DNA of 64,000 nt from Brevundimonas diminuta 3F5N (lineage in GTDB: Bacteria > Pseudomonadota > Alphaproteobacteria > Caulobacterales > Caulobacteraceae): NCBI RefSeq assembly GCF_900163625.1, contig NZ_FUIE01000016.1, forward strand, positions 1 through 64,000, read 5' to 3'. The position numbers and the translations under genes were made by a program. Below, one piece after another: positions 25,867 through 35,378 of the stretch. Positions within the stretch are counted from its first letter, which is position 1. Each line of letters starts with the position of its first letter. The notes beneath the pieces were generated by a model. The model saw nothing but the letters and a program-made list of their open reading frames with translations, did no database searches and had not been told where the DNA came from.

Positions 25867-27020
25867 CAGTAGAAATCGAACCCTTCCGCGCCATCGCCAT
25901 CAGCCGCATCGCCCATGCGATGAAGGCCGAAGGTCAATCGGTCATCCACATGGAGTTCGGCCAGCCGTCGACCGGAGCCCCCGCCCCCGCCATCGCAGAG
26001 GCGCACCGCATCCTGGACGCCGAAGCGGGCGGCTACTGGGAAAGCCCCCTGCTGCGCGCCCGCGTGGCCAAGCTGTACAAGGACCGCTACGGCGTCGTCA
26101 TCGACCCCGAGCGCGTCATCATGACCGCCGGCGCCTCGCCCGCCCTGGTGGTGGCGCTGAACATGCGCTTTGCTCCCGGCGACCGGGTGGCCATCGCCCG
26201 TCCCGGCTATGTCGCCTATCGCAACACGATGAAAGCCCTGCACATCGTCCCGCAGGAGATCGACTGCGGCCCCGACGTGCGCTTCCAGCTGACCGCCAAG
26301 GCCCTGCGCGATCTGGACCCGGCGCCGCAGGGCGTCATCATCGCGAGCCCCGCCAACCCGACCGGCACCGTCATCGCCGAGGACGAGCTGAAGGCCATCG
26401 TCGAGGTCTGCCGCGAGCGCAACATCAGCATCATCTCGGACGAGATCTATCACGGCATCACCTACGGCCACGACACGCCCTGCATGCTGCAGTTCGACGA
26501 CAAGGCCATGATCGTGAACAGCTTCTCCAAATACTGGAGCATGGCGGGCTGGCGCCTGGGCTGGCTGATCCTGCCGGAAGAAGAGGTCCAGCAAGCCCGC
26601 GCGCGCATGGGCAACATGTTCCTGACGCCGCCGACGCTCAGCCAGTTCGCAGGTCTGGCCGCCATGGACTGCGAAGAGGAGCTGGAAGCCAACATCGACG
26701 TCTATCGCGCCAATCGCGAGCTGATGCTGGAAGCCCTGCCCGCCATGGGCCTGCGCTCGATCGCTCCGCCGGACGGCGCCTTCTACATCTATGCTGATAT
26801 CGGCCACCTGACCAACGACAGCATGGCCTTCTGCGAAACCCTGGTGCGTGAGACGGGCGTGGCGACGGCGCCGGGCGTGGACTTCGACCCGGTCAACGGC
26901 AACCGCTTCATCCGCTTCAGCTTCGCCGTCTCGACGCCCGAGATCGAGGACGCCCTGGCGCGCATGAAGCCCTTCTTCGCCGCCCGCACGGAAGCCGCGC
27001 AGGAACAGCAGACAGCCTAG
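25863..27020 (+). CDS. PLP-dependent aminotransferase (class I/II)
   Basis: A 385-residue fold-type I aminotransferase. The Schiff-base Lys is in NSFSKYWSMAGWRLGW (Lys223). Other family marks are EFGQPSTGAPAP near the N-terminus, ASPANPTGTVI for the substrate/cofactor pocket, ISDEIYHGITYG, and an Arg-bearing NRFIRFSFA near the C-terminus. I chose the ATG at 25863, overlapping the rsmA stop; the frame is open further upstream inside rsmA. It looks like an aspartate/aromatic-type enzyme, but the donor and acceptor cannot be named. Coupling to rsmA is positional, not a known pathway link. Confidence 0.9.
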   Translation: MTVEIEPFRAIAISRIAHAMKAEGQSVIHMEFGQPSTGAPAPAIAEAHRILDAEAGGYWESPLLRARVAKLYKDRYGVVIDPERVIMTAGASPALVVALNMRFAPGDRVAIARPGYVAYRNTMKALHIVPQEIDCGPDVRFQLTAKALRDLDPAPQGVIIASPANPTGTVIAEDELKAIVEVCRERNISIISDEIYHGITYGHDTPCMLQFDDKAMIVNSFSKYWSMAGWRLGWLILPEEEVQQARARMGNMFLTPPTLSQFAGLAAMDCEEELEANIDVYRANRELMLEALPAMGLRSIAPPDGAFYIYADIGHLTNDSMAFCETLVRETGVATAPGVDFDPVNGNRFIRFSFAVSTPEIEDALARMKPFFAARTEAAQEQQTA

Positions 27021-27056
27021 GAGCGTTCGACAAGCCCCGGAACCTTCGGAGCTTTC

Positions 27057-28097
27057 ATGTCAAAATCGCGCCTCGCCGTCTCGGCCCTGCCCTTCGTCCT
27101 GGCCGCCCTCACGGCCTGCGGATCCCCGGCCGAGACGCCGAAGCCCGAACAGCCGACGGCCGCAGAAGCCGTCGCCTCGCCCCTGACCCGCGAGGCGGTC
27201 GAGACCGCTGTGTTCGAGACCGTCGTCGCCCCCGTCGAGGGTCAGCCCGCGCGGCCTGACGCAGCGACGGCGCGCGCCCAAATCCTGTTGGACCGCGCCA
27301 ACTTCTCGCCCGGCGTGATCGACGGCTTGGGCGGCGACAACACCCGCCAGGCCGTCGCCGCCTTCGAAAAGGCCGCCGGCTTGCCTCAGGACGGCGTGCT
27401 GGACGCCGAGGTCTTCCGCCGCCTGACCGCCGGCGATAACGGCCGCGTTCTGACCGACTACACGATCACCGCCGCCGATCTGGCGGGCCCTTTCATCGGC
27501 CAGGTTCCGGCCAATCTGACCGACATGGCCAGGCTCCAGACCGTCGGCTACGCCACGCCGCTGGAGATGCTGGCCGAGAAGTTCCACATGACCGAGGGCC
27601 TGTTGCAGGCGCTCAACCCCGGCGTCGACTTCGGCAAGGCGGGCCAGACCATCGTCGTCGCCGCCGTGGCCCAGACCGAGCTGGCGGGCGACGTGGCCCA
27701 CATCGTCGTGGACAAGGCGGAGCGGTCGGTGCGGGTCTATGACGGGGCGGACAGGCTGCTGGCCTTCTATCCGGCCACGATCGGCAGTTCGGCGCGCCCG
27801 GCGCCCTCGGGCGATCTGACCGTCGTCGGCGTCGCGCCAGAGCCGAACTATACCTACGATCCGGACCGGGTCAGCTATGACCGGGGCGACCGCAAGGTCA
27901 TCGTGCCGCCGGGACCGAACAATCCGGTCGGCTCGGTGTGGATCGACCTGTCGCGCGACACCTACGGCATCCACGGCACGCCGGATCCGTCCAAGGTCGG
28001 CAAGACCTTTTCCAGCGGCTGTGTCCGCCTGACCAACTGGGACGCCGAACAACTGGCCTCCAAGGTCAAGCCGGGCGTGCGCGTGACCTTCCGTTAG
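27057..28097 (+). CDS. L,D-transpeptidase (YkuD) lipoprotein
   Basis: A predicted lipoprotein of 346 residues (signal peptide ends in LAALTAC) that would act on peptidoglycan. In order come a peptidoglycan-binding-1-like helical domain (about residues 68-120, [20 protein letters not shown]), a LysM-like segment (about 160-205) and the YkuD domain (about 218-346). Its catalytic motif [20 protein letters not shown] contains Cys322. Family members make 3-3 crosslinks or attach proteins to the wall; which applies is not visible. It converges on the deaminase gene with a four-base overlap of ends. Confidence 0.92.
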   Translation: MSKSRLAVSALPFVLAALTACGSPAETPKPEQPTAAEAVASPLTREAVETAVFETVVAPVEGQPARPDAATARAQILLDRANFSPGVIDGLGGDNTRQAVAAFEKAAGLPQDGVLDAEVFRRLTAGDNGRVLTDYTITAADLAGPFIGQVPANLTDMARLQTVGYATPLEMLAEKFHMTEGLLQALNPGVDFGKAGQTIVVAAVAQTELAGDVAHIVVDKAERSVRVYDGADRLLAFYPATIGSSARPAPSGDLTVVGVAPEPNYTYDPDRVSYDRGDRKVIVPPGPNNPVGSVWIDLSRDTYGIHGTPDPSKVGKTFSSGCVRLTNWDAEQLASKVKPGVRVTFR

Positions 28098-28546
28098 TCG
28101 GCGTAAAGATCGGCCGCCGTTCGTCCCGGCACATCCAGTTGCGTCAACGGCAGCGGCGGCGGGTCCAGCGTCACGCCCAGCGCCTGATAGGTCGCCGCAC
28201 TGGAGAAGCCGTAGGGCTCGGCGTCCGCATTGCTGAAGGCGTAGTAGACGGCGCTGACCCGCGTCATCACCGCCGCCACCAGACACATGGGGCACGGATG
28301 GCCGCTGGCGTAGAGCACCGCGCCCGACAGATCGACGCCGCCCAGCGCCGGCCCCGCCTGACGCAGGGCCTCCATCTCAGCGTGTGAACTGGGATCGTTC
28401 GTCGCCAGCATCCGGTTGACGCCGCTGGCGATCAGGGCGCCGTCCTTGACCAGAACCGCGCCGAACGGCCGACCGCCCGCCCTGACGTTGTCCAGCGCCA
28501 GATCAACGGCCTGGACCAGCCAGCGGCGGTGCTCGGCGTCGCTCAT
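28094..28546 (-). CDS. Cytidine/deoxycytidylate-type nucleoside deaminase
   Basis: A 150-residue zinc deaminase. The zinc and proton-shuttle residues are His55 and Glu57 (SSHAEMEAL) and Cys85/Cys88 (GHPCPMC). The [15 protein letters not shown] strand is typical of the guanine deaminase/TadA-like group. The motif and length fit a nucleoside or guanine deaminase better than TadA, but substrate choice is uncertain. It lies five bases after gmk in the same operon, which would suit a guanine-nucleotide salvage role. Confidence 0.85.
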   Translation of the reverse strand: MSDAEHRRWLVQAVDLALDNVRAGGRPFGAVLVKDGALIASGVNRMLATNDPSSHAEMEALRQAGPALGGVDLSGAVLYASGHPCPMCLVAAVMTRVSAVYYAFSNADAEPYGFSSAATYQALGVTLDPPPLPLTQLDVPGRTAADLYAD

Positions 28547-28551
28547 GGTCT

Positions 28552-29193
28552 TCAGACCACTTCCTTCATCAGCGCGCTCTTGTAGGCCTCAACCCACAGG
28601 TTGCGGTGACGGCGGCTGCGCTCGGCGTGATAGATGTGAGCCAGTTCGGCGTAAGAGCGGTCGAAGTCCTCATTGACCAGAACGTAGTCGAACTCGTCGC
28701 AGTGCTCGATCTCGCCCTTGGCGTTGGCGACGCGACGCTCGATCACATCTTCGGCGTCCTGCGAGCGCGTCACCAGGCGGCGACGCAGTTCCTCCAGGCT
28801 CGGCGGCATGACGAAGACACGCACGGCGTCGCCGGGGCATTTCTCGGCCACGTCGCGGGCGCCCTGCCAGTCGATGTCGAACAGAACGTCGCGCCCCTCG
28901 GCCAGGGCGCGGTCGACGGGCGCGCGCGGCGAGCCGTAGCGATTGCCGTGCACGTCGGCCCATTCCAGGAAGGCGTCGGCGTCGATCAGACGCTGGAACT
29001 CCTCATGGGTGACGAAGTGATAGTCGCGGCCATCCACCTCGCCCGGACGGATGCCGCGGGTGGTCATGGAGACCGACAGCTCCAACCCCTTGTGGTCGGC
29101 CATCAGGCGGCGGCACAGCGAGGTCTTTCCGGCCCCCGACGGACTGGCCACGATCAGCAGGACGCCACGGCGGGGGGTGCGGTTATTCGACAT
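28552..29193 (-). CDS. gmk: Guanylate kinase
   Basis: Gmk phosphorylates GMP and dGMP to the diphosphates. The 213-residue protein has the P-loop ASPSGAGKTSLCRRL and the GMP-binding region SVSMTTRGIRPGEVDGRDYHF. FDIDWQGARDV and the lid-region R-x-x-x-R pattern follow. Its start overlaps the yicC stop by eleven bases, the common yicC-gmk pairing. The operon runs on from mltG and the fab genes. Confidence 0.96.
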   Translation of the reverse strand: MSNNRTPRRGVLLIVASPSGAGKTSLCRRLMADHKGLELSVSMTTRGIRPGEVDGRDYHFVTHEEFQRLIDADAFLEWADVHGNRYGSPRAPVDRALAEGRDVLFDIDWQGARDVAEKCPGDAVRVFVMPPSLEELRRRLVTRSQDAEDVIERRVANAKGEIEHCDEFDYVLVNEDFDRSYAELAHIYHAERSRRHRNLWVEAYKSALMKEVV

Positions 29194-30070
29194 TCTGAAC
29201 TTGTTCTCGAAGCTGCTCGATGACGGCCTTCAACTCCAGGCCGATTCCGGTGAGCGCGGTCGTAGCGGATTTCGAACAGAGGGTGTTCGCCTCGCGCATG
29301 AATTCCTGCATCAGGAAGTCGAGTTTTCGACCGGCGGGGGGTTGCTGCAACAGTGCGCGGGCCGAGGCGACATGGGCCGTCAGCCGGTCCAGCTCCTCGC
29401 GCACATCGGCCTTGGTGGCCAGCGCAGCAGCCTCAAGGAAGACGCGCTCGTCCAGGCCCGGCGCATCGGGCGCCAGTTCGCTGATCCGTCGCGTGAAGCG
29501 TTCGCGGATGGCCTCGACCTGAGTCGACGCCTCAAGCTCGGCGCGTGCGACCAGGGCCTCGATGGTCCCGACGAAGTCGTGGATCACCGGCGTCAGCTGT
29601 TCGCCTTCGTGCTGACGCGACTCCTTCAGCGCATCCAGCGCCTGTTCGACCGTGGCGGCCATGGCGGCCTCAAGGGCGGCGCGGCCTTCCGCGTCCTCGT
29701 CTTCATCAGCGACCTCGATGACGCCGCGCAGGGCCAGCAGGCCGTCGGCCGAGGGCGGGGTCGCCCCCTCCTCCGCCAACTGGTTCGCCAGCCGCAGATA
29801 GGTCGCCAGCACCACCTCATTGACGCGCGGCGCGGGCTCAGTCCCCTCGGCGCGCTTGGCCTGAAGACCCAGCGTCACCTGCCCCCGGTTCAGCCGCGCC
29901 TGAGCCGCCGCCTTGGCCAGTCGCTCCAGATTGTCGAAGCCGTGCGGGCCGCGATAGCGCGTCTCCAGCGAGCGGCCGTTGACCGAGCGCGCCTCGACCG
30001 TCCAGGTCCAGCCGTCCAGCGCCCCGTCCGCCCGGCCGAAGCCGGTCATGCCCGAGATCGAGTTGCTCAT
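29183..30070 (-). CDS. YicC family endoribonuclease/RNA-turnover protein
   Basis: A 295-residue member of the YicC/YloC family. It begins SISGMTGFGRADG and has the N-terminal RSVNGRSLETRYR segment; the DUF1732 C-terminal domain (about residues 210-295) contains GRKLDFLMQEFMREANTL. Family members act in RNA decay, including cleavage of small RNAs in E. coli. The gene overlaps mltG upstream and gmk downstream, consistent with one transcript. Confidence 0.92.
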   Translation of the reverse strand: MSNSISGMTGFGRADGALDGWTWTVEARSVNGRSLETRYRGPHGFDNLERLAKAAAQARLNRGQVTLGLQAKRAEGTEPAPRVNEVVLATYLRLANQLAEEGATPPSADGLLALRGVIEVADEDEDAEGRAALEAAMAATVEQALDALKESRQHEGEQLTPVIHDFVGTIEALVARAELEASTQVEAIRERFTRRISELAPDAPGLDERVFLEAAALATKADVREELDRLTAHVASARALLQQPPAGRKLDFLMQEFMREANTLCSKSATTALTGIGLELKAVIEQLREQVQNVE

Positions 30071-31263
30071 CGTCCGGCCTCCGTCGGCACCCGAATGACC
30101 TTGGCGCCCGGCGGGATGGCGATGGCCGGGCCGGCCGCTTCATCCGTCATCGGCGCGGGCGAAGTCTCCGGCGCGGTTTCGCCCGCCGCCAGACCGGCCT
30201 TGCGGCGCTCGATCTCACGCCAACGCGCCACGTTCAGCAGATGCTCCTGATAGGTGCGGGCGAAGACATGGCCGCCCGTGCCGTCGGCGACGAAGAAGAC
30301 GTATTCCGAGCGCGGCGGGTTCAGCACGGCCTTCAGCGCCTCTTCACCCGGATTGGCGATCGGCGTCGGCGGCAGGCCGTCGATCAGATAGGTGTTCCAC
30401 GGCGTCGGATTGCGCAGCTCAGACAACAGGATGCCGCGTCCCAGCGGCCGCCCCTTGGTCACGCCGTAGACGATGGTCGGGTCGCTCTCCAGCCGCATCC
30501 CCAGCCGCAGGCGATTGGTGAAGACGGCCGCCACCTCGGGCCGTTCGGAGGCGATGCCCGTCTCCTTCTCGACGATCGAAGCCAGGATGACCGCCTCTTC
30601 CGGCGTCGTGACCACCGTAGCGGGCGAGCGGGCGGCCCACAGCGTCTCCAGCTTGGTCTTGGCGGCGCGCTGCATCCGGGCGACGACGGCGGCGCGGGTC
30701 TCGCCACGCGTGACCTCATAGGTTTCGGGCCACAGGCTGCCCTCGGGCGGAACCTCGACCTCGCCGGTCAGGACCGGCTGCTTCATCAGGATGTCGACCG
30801 CCTGGGCGCTGGACCAGCCCTCAGGCAGGGTCACGTAGTGGCGCACCGCCTTGCCGTCGACCAGCAGGCCCACCACCGTCGCCAGAGAGGCGCCCGACGG
30901 CACCTCATACTCGCCCGCGCGGATCTTGCGGTCGGCGCCGGTCAGGCTGATCGCTGCGCGGAACAGGTCGGTGGAGCGGATCACCCCCGCCGATTTCAGA
31001 TTGGCCGCAATGGCCGGAACGCCCGCGCCGGACGGCAGGGTGACGACCGTCGCCTCGCCTTCCGCCGCCTTCGGCCCCGGTCCCCAGTAGATGGCCCAGA
31101 ACGCGACCAGAGCCGCGACCAGGAACAGTCCCAGCGTCCCGGCGGCGGTGATCAGACCGACGCCGAGACCGGAACGCCCCGCCCCGCCCCCGCCGCCCTT
31201 TTTCGGAACGCGCGACTTGGGAATGCGAACCTTGGGGGTGCGGGGGGGCGGAGCCTTGGCCAA
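30067..31263 (-). CDS. mltG: Endolytic transglycosylase MltG
   Basis: MltG cuts nascent glycan strands at the inner membrane and may set glycan chain length. The N-terminus is basic and Pro/Gly-rich, then a single membrane helix (about residues 33-57). A LysM-like subdomain is followed by the YceG catalytic region with ILASIVEKETGIASERPEVA, carrying the catalytic Glu, and GLPPTPIANPG. A Pro/Ala-rich C-terminal tail of about 50 residues is extra compared with E. coli. It starts one base after the fabF stop, a conserved fab-mltG arrangement. Confidence 0.93.
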   Translation of the reverse strand: MAKAPPPRTPKVRIPKSRVPKKGGGGGAGRSGLGVGLITAAGTLGLFLVAALVAFWAIYWGPGPKAAEGEATVVTLPSGAGVPAIAANLKSAGVIRSTDLFRAAISLTGADRKIRAGEYEVPSGASLATVVGLLVDGKAVRHYVTLPEGWSSAQAVDILMKQPVLTGEVEVPPEGSLWPETYEVTRGETRAAVVARMQRAAKTKLETLWAARSPATVVTTPEEAVILASIVEKETGIASERPEVAAVFTNRLRLGMRLESDPTIVYGVTKGRPLGRGILLSELRNPTPWNTYLIDGLPPTPIANPGEEALKAVLNPPRSEYVFFVADGTGGHVFARTYQEHLLNVARWREIERRKAGLAAGETAPETSPAPMTDEAAGPAIAIPPGAKVIRVPTEAGR

Positions 31264-31264
31264 A

Positions 31265-32545
31265 TCAGTCGACCTTCTTGAAGATCACGGCCGCATTGGT
31301 GCCGCCGAAACCGAAGCTGTTGGACATGGCGACATCAATCTTCTTGGCCTTGCCCTTGTGCGGAACCAGGTCGATCGGCGTCTCCATCTCCGGGTCGTCC
31401 AGATTGATGGTCGGCGGCGCCATCTGGTCGCGGATGGCCAGCACCGAGAAGATGCTCTCGATCGCCCCGGCGGCGCCCAGCAGGTGGCCCGTCATCGACT
31501 TGGTGGACGACACGGCGAGATCCTTGGCGTGATCGCCGACCAGACGCTCAACCGCCTTCAGCTCGATCCAGTCGGCCATGGTCGAGGTGCCGTGGGTGTT
31601 GACGTAGTCGAGGTCGGAGGGCTGCATCCCGGCGCGCTTCAGCGCCGCCTTCATGGCCCTCAGACCGCCGTCGCCGTCTTCCGACGGGGCGGTGATGTGA
31701 TAGGCGTCGCCGCTCATGCCGTAGCCGACGACCTCGGCGTAGATCTTGGCGCCGCGCGCCTTGGCGTGTTCGTATTCTTCCAGAACCATGACGCCCGCGC
31801 CCTCGCCCATGACGAAGCCCGCATGGCCGCGATCATAGGGACGCGAGGCCTTCTCCGGCGTGTCGTTATAGGCGGTGCAAAGGGCCTTGCAGGCCAGGAA
31901 ACCCGCGATGCCGATCGGCACGACCGAGCTTTCAGCGCCGCCCGCCACCATGACGTCGGCGTCGCCCAGGGCGATCATCCGGGCCGCGTCGCCGATGGCG
32001 TGGGCGCCCGTGGCGCAGGCCGTGACGACCGAGTGGTTCGGGCCCTTCAGGCCGTGGCGGATCGAAATCTGGCCGGACGCCAGGTTGATCAGGGCCGAGG
32101 GGATGAAGAAGGGGCTGACCCGGCGCGGCCCTTGTTCCTTCAGGATGATGGCCGTGTCGGCGATGGGGCCCAGGCCGCCGATGCCCGAACCGACCATGAC
32201 GCCGGTCGCTTCCTTGTCGTCTTCCGATTCCGGCTTCCAGTTCGCGTCGGCCAGCGCCTCGTCCGCCGCTGCGATGGCGTACAGGATGAAGTCGTCGACA
32301 CGCTTGCGGTCCTTGGCCGACATCACCTGATCGGGGTCGAAGACGCCCGGCTGACCGACTTCGCCGCCGCCGCGTCCGTCGACGCTGGGGACTTCGCCCG
32401 CGATGGTGCAGCCGTAGCCTTCGGTGTCGAAAGCGGTGATGGGACGGATGCCCGAACGACCGTCCAGAATGCCTTTCCAGACGTGCTCGACGCCCGAGCC
32501 CAGCGGAGTGACCAGGCCCAGGCCCGTGATGACGACGCGGCGCAT
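31265..32545 (-). CDS. fabF: Beta-ketoacyl-ACP synthase II
   Basis: FabF condenses malonyl-ACP with acyl-ACP in fatty-acid elongation. The 426-residue thiolase-fold enzyme has the nucleophile Cys177 in VVTACATGAHAIG, the first catalytic His in NTHGTSTMADW, the second in STKSMTGHLLGAAG, and a closing NSFGFGGTNAAV. It follows acpP across a 118-base gap that contains a strong hairpin, and leads directly into mltG. Confidence 0.97.
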   Translation of the reverse strand: MRRVVITGLGLVTPLGSGVEHVWKGILDGRSGIRPITAFDTEGYGCTIAGEVPSVDGRGGGEVGQPGVFDPDQVMSAKDRKRVDDFILYAIAAADEALADANWKPESEDDKEATGVMVGSGIGGLGPIADTAIILKEQGPRRVSPFFIPSALINLASGQISIRHGLKGPNHSVVTACATGAHAIGDAARMIALGDADVMVAGGAESSVVPIGIAGFLACKALCTAYNDTPEKASRPYDRGHAGFVMGEGAGVMVLEEYEHAKARGAKIYAEVVGYGMSGDAYHITAPSEDGDGGLRAMKAALKRAGMQPSDLDYVNTHGTSTMADWIELKAVERLVGDHAKDLAVSSTKSMTGHLLGAAGAIESIFSVLAIRDQMAPPTINLDDPEMETPIDLVPHKGKAKKIDVAMSNSFGFGGTNAAVIFKKVD

Positions 32546-32590
32546 GGTTCGCGCTCCTTCTTGGTCAGAATCGTAGCCAGAAACACTAAT

Positions 32591-32630
32591 GGCCGCCGGA
32601 CGGTCCCGCTAGGGGTCCGTCACGGCGGCC
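32591..32630 (-). other. Strong hairpin between acpP and fabF
   Basis: GGCCGCCG pairs with CGGCGGCC, and an inner helix GGACGG/CCGTCA-type pairing extends it. There is no T run after it in the direction of transcription, so it looks like an attenuator or mRNA-protecting structure, not a full stop. It could help keep acpP mRNA more abundant than fabF mRNA. Confidence 0.6.
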
Positions 32631-32663
32631 ATCAGCTGGTAAGTGCGACGAATCGCAGCCGGA

Positions 32664-32903
32664 TCAGGCGGCCAGCTTCTCGTCGATGAACTTCACCGCG
32701 TCGCCGACGGTCTGGATGTGCTCGGCGGCGTCATCCGGGATTTCGACGTCGAATTCTTCTTCGAAGGCCATGACCAGTTCGACGTTGTCGAGCGAGTCGG
32801 CGCCCAGGTCGTCGATGAAGGAAGCCTTCTCGGTGACCTTGTCCGGATCGGCGTCCAGGTGGTCGATCACGATCTTGCGGACGCGTTCGAGGGTGTCGGA
32901 CAT
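32664..32903 (-). CDS. acpP: Acyl carrier protein
   Basis: The 79-residue acidic protein carries growing acyl chains on a phosphopantetheine arm. The attachment site is Ser37 in the [12 protein letters not shown] motif. Length, charge and the surrounding fabD-fabG-fabF genes leave no real doubt. It is flanked on both sides by stable hairpins, unlike its neighbours. Confidence 0.98.
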   Translation of the reverse strand: MSDTLERVRKIVIDHLDADPDKVTEKASFIDDLGADSLDNVELVMAFEEEFDVEIPDDAAEHIQTVGDAVKFIDEKLAA

Positions 32904-33056
32904 GAGTGTCTCTCTGCCTGTTTGAAATCGCCGTGAAGGCGGGTCTTGGGTTGTTTCGCCGTGTCACGGCTGCCTGTCGGGCGCAAGCCTCAATGAGACT
33001 CACCCCCGAAAGACGTTCGTGCCCTTTAGCACAGGGTGACGGCGTGGAAATAGTCT

Positions 33057-33084
33057 GTTGCGCGTCGTGATGACGCCGCGCAAC
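33057..33084 (-). other. Hairpin after fabG
   Basis: GTTGCGCG pairs with CGCGCAAC across a loop, four bases after the fabG stop. It could terminate or pause transcription from fabD-fabG before the acpP promoter region. There is only a weak T-rich tail (ACTATTTCC), so full termination is uncertain. Confidence 0.5.
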
Positions 33085-33088
33085 GGGT

Positions 33089-33829
33089 TCAGATCATCGC
33101 CATGCCGCCGTTGACGTGCAGGGTCTGGCCGGTGACGTAGGCCGCTTCATCCGACGACAGATAGACGGCGGCCGAGGCGATTTCGTCGCCTGCGCCCAGG
33201 CGTCCGGCCGGAATCTTCGACAGAATGGCGTCGCGCTGCTGGTCGTTCAGCACGTCGGTCATCGGCGAGGCGATGAAGCCCGGCGCGATGCAGTTGACCG
33301 TGATCCCGCGCGAACCGACTTCCTGGGCCAGCGACTTGGAGAAGCCGATCATCCCGGCCTTGGAGGCGGAATAGTTGGTCTGACCGGGGTTGCCCGTGAC
33401 GCCGACCACCGAGGTGATGCCGATGATGCGGCCCGAACGGCGCTTCATCATCCCCTTCACCGCTGCGCGGGTCAGGCGGAAATAGGACTCCAGGTTGATC
33501 TGGATGACCGACTGGAAGTCCTCGTCCTTCATCCGCATCAGCAGGCCGTCCTTGGTGATGCCCGCGTTGGCGACCAGGATGTCCAGCGGAGCGCCCGCCG
33601 TCGTCTCGGCCGCGTTGACCAGATTGTCGACCGATTCCGGGTCCGACAGGTTCGCCGTGGCGAAGTGAGCGCGCTCGCCCAGTTCTTTGGCCAGATCGGC
33701 CAGCACGGCTTCACGCGTGCCGGACAGGACGACGGTCGCCCCTTGCGCGTACAGGGCGCGAGCGATGGCCCCGCCGATGCCGCCGGTGGCGCCGGTCACG
33801 AGGGCGGTCTTGCCGGTAAGGTTGAACAT
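33089..33829 (-). CDS. fabG: 3-oxoacyl-ACP reductase
   Basis: FabG reduces 3-ketoacyl-ACP with NADPH. The 246-residue short-chain dehydrogenase has the cofactor motif TGATGGIGGAIA, NAGITKDGL, the catalytic Tyr153 and Lys157 in YSASKAG, and VNCIAPGFI. It lies 17 bases after fabD, as in many proteobacterial fab clusters. Confidence 0.96.
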   Translation of the reverse strand: MFNLTGKTALVTGATGGIGGAIARALYAQGATVVLSGTREAVLADLAKELGERAHFATANLSDPESVDNLVNAAETTAGAPLDILVANAGITKDGLLMRMKDEDFQSVIQINLESYFRLTRAAVKGMMKRRSGRIIGITSVVGVTGNPGQTNYSASKAGMIGFSKSLAQEVGSRGITVNCIAPGFIASPMTDVLNDQQRDAILSKIPAGRLGAGDEIASAAVYLSSDEAAYVTGQTLHVNGGMAMI

Positions 33830-33846
33830 GGTTTCTTCCTATCTGT

Positions 33847-34791
33847 TCAGAGCGACTTGGCGAAGGCTTCCAGCTCTTCGGCCGTGTTCAGCGCCAGAGC
33901 CTCGGCATCGGGGGCGATGCGCTTGGCCATGCCGGTCAGCACCTTGCCCGAGCCGACCTCGACGAAGCGGGTCACGCCGCCTTCAGACGCCATCCACTCC
34001 ATGCTCTCGCGCCAGCGCACGCGGCCCGTCACCTGCTCGACCAGCAGGCGGCGGATGACCTCAGCGTCGGTTTCCGGGCGAGCGGTGACGTTGGCGACCA
34101 CCGAAACGGCGGGCGCGACAATCTTCGCATCGGCCAGAGCGGCCGCCATCTCGTCGGCGGCGGGCTGCATCAGCGGGCAGTGGAAGGGCGCCGAGACGTT
34201 CAGCGGAATGGCGCGCGCGCCCAGTTCCTTGGCCTTTTCGATGGCCAGATCCACGGCAGCCTTGTCGCCCGAGATGACGACGTTGCCCTTGTTGTTGTCG
34301 TTGGCGACGACGCAGACGCCCGCCGCCGAACCGGCCTTGGCCGCTTCTTCAGCCAGCGCCAGGTCGGTCTTGGGGCCGATCAGCGAAGCCATCGCGCCCT
34401 TGCCCACCGGCACGGCGCGCTGCATGGCCTGACCGCGCAGCTTCAGCAGGCGCGCGGTGTCCGACAGGCTGATCGCGCCCGCCGCGGCCAGAGCCGAATA
34501 TTCGCCCAGGGAGTGACCGGCGACGAAGGCGGCGCGCGCCACGTCGACGCCGAACTCGACCTTCAGCACCCGCGCCGTGGCGACCGACACGGCCATCAGG
34601 GCCGGCTGGGCGTTCTCGGTCAGGGTCAGCTGATCTTCCGGCCCTTCGCGCATCAGCTCGAACAGCTTCTGGTTCAGGGCGTCGTCCACCTCGGCAAAGA
34701 CCTCGCGCGCGCTGGCGAAGGCGTCCGACAGGGCGACGCCCATGCCCACCGACTGGCTGCCCTGACCGGGAAAGAGAAGCGCGAGGCTCAT
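33847..34791 (-). CDS. fabD: Malonyl-CoA:ACP transacylase
   Basis: FabD loads malonyl groups onto ACP. The 314-residue protein has FPGQGSQSVGMG at the N-terminus, the nucleophile Ser94 in GHSLGEYSAL, a QRAVPVGKGAM segment with the substrate-binding Arg region, and the catalytic His in VSAPFHCPLM. It is the first gene of the minus-strand fatty-acid operon. A family A repeat lies about 90 bases upstream. Confidence 0.96.
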   Translation of the reverse strand: MSLALLFPGQGSQSVGMGVALSDAFASAREVFAEVDDALNQKLFELMREGPEDQLTLTENAQPALMAVSVATARVLKVEFGVDVARAAFVAGHSLGEYSALAAAGAISLSDTARLLKLRGQAMQRAVPVGKGAMASLIGPKTDLALAEEAAKAGSAAGVCVVANDNNKGNVVISGDKAAVDLAIEKAKELGARAIPLNVSAPFHCPLMQPAADEMAAALADAKIVAPAVSVVANVTARPETDAEVIRRLLVEQVTGRVRWRESMEWMASEGGVTRFVEVGSGKVLTGMAKRIAPDAEALALNTAEELEAFAKSL

Positions 34792-34877
34792 CCGGGATCG
34801 TCCGTCATCCGTTGAATCAAGCCGCGAGGGGTAGGCGAATCCCTCCCCTACGGCAAGAAGGACGCCGCCGCTTTACC

Positions 34878-35000
34878 CCCGCTCATCCCGACGGACGCCG
34901 GGACCCAGTGCTTTGACTGCAAGGTGCTGAGGCCGACAAGACATGGCTCAGGCCGGCTCTCTCACTGGATCCAGGTGCAAGCCCTGCGGCGCTAGACCCG
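34878..35000. repeat. Degenerate family A palindromic repeat
   Basis: The left arm (34878-34910) matches the family A arm well, and the bases after it (CAGTGCTTTGACTGC) are the reverse complement of the inner right-arm flank of the copy at 14446. This copy therefore lies in the opposite orientation. The other arm, around 34961-35000, is decayed and only CACTGGATCC-like traces remain. It is between two minus-strand genes, fabD and the lipoprotein gene at 35010. Confidence 0.65.
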
Positions 35001-35009
35001 CTGTCTCGA

Positions 35010-35378
35010 TCAACTGCTCGCGGCCGGCATGGGACGGAACTGCATCACCACCTTGCCTCGTCCGCTGAGGTCGAAGCCGCCATTGTCGCCCACAGGCGCT
35101 TCATCCATGCAGACCTCGCGCGGGCGCGCCGTATCATTCAGGCAGAACTGCCCGTCGGCGCGACGCCAGGTTCCTTCACGCGCCACCGGACCGCCGGGTT
35201 CCGACATGGTGAAGGAGCCGTCGGCCTTCAGATCGACGTCGACTGCCGTCCCGTCCATCATCGTGACCTTGTAGGCTCCGCTAGGAGAGCGACCTTGATC
35301 GTTCTGACTTTTGGCCGGGTTGCCGCAAGCGGCCAGAGCGACGAAGGCGGCCATGCAGGCCAGGGTGGTGATACGCAT
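35010..35378 (-). CDS. Small lipoprotein of unknown function
   Basis: A 122-residue predicted lipoprotein. The signal peptide ends in FVALAAC. The mature part is a small beta-rich domain (GAYKVTMMDGTAVDVDL, then GTWRRADGQFCLND) with two further cysteines (FCLND and EVCMDE) that may form a disulfide. I chose the ATG at 35378 (MRITTLAC); an in-frame ATG 45 bases upstream would spoil the signal peptide. I do not recognise a named family with confidence. It stands alone between fabD and the phosphatase gene. Confidence 0.75.
   Translation of the reverse strand: MRITTLACMAAFVALAACGNPAKSQNDQGRSPSGAYKVTMMDGTAVDVDLKADGSFTMSEPGGPVAREGTWRRADGQFCLNDTARPREVCMDEAPVGDNGGFDLSGRGKVVMQFRPMPAASS

Noticed and set aside
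34920-35009. A possible tRNA or small RNA gene in the gap after fabD
   Set aside because: No cloverleaf or T-loop signature could be built; the stretch is explained by a degraded palindromic repeat.
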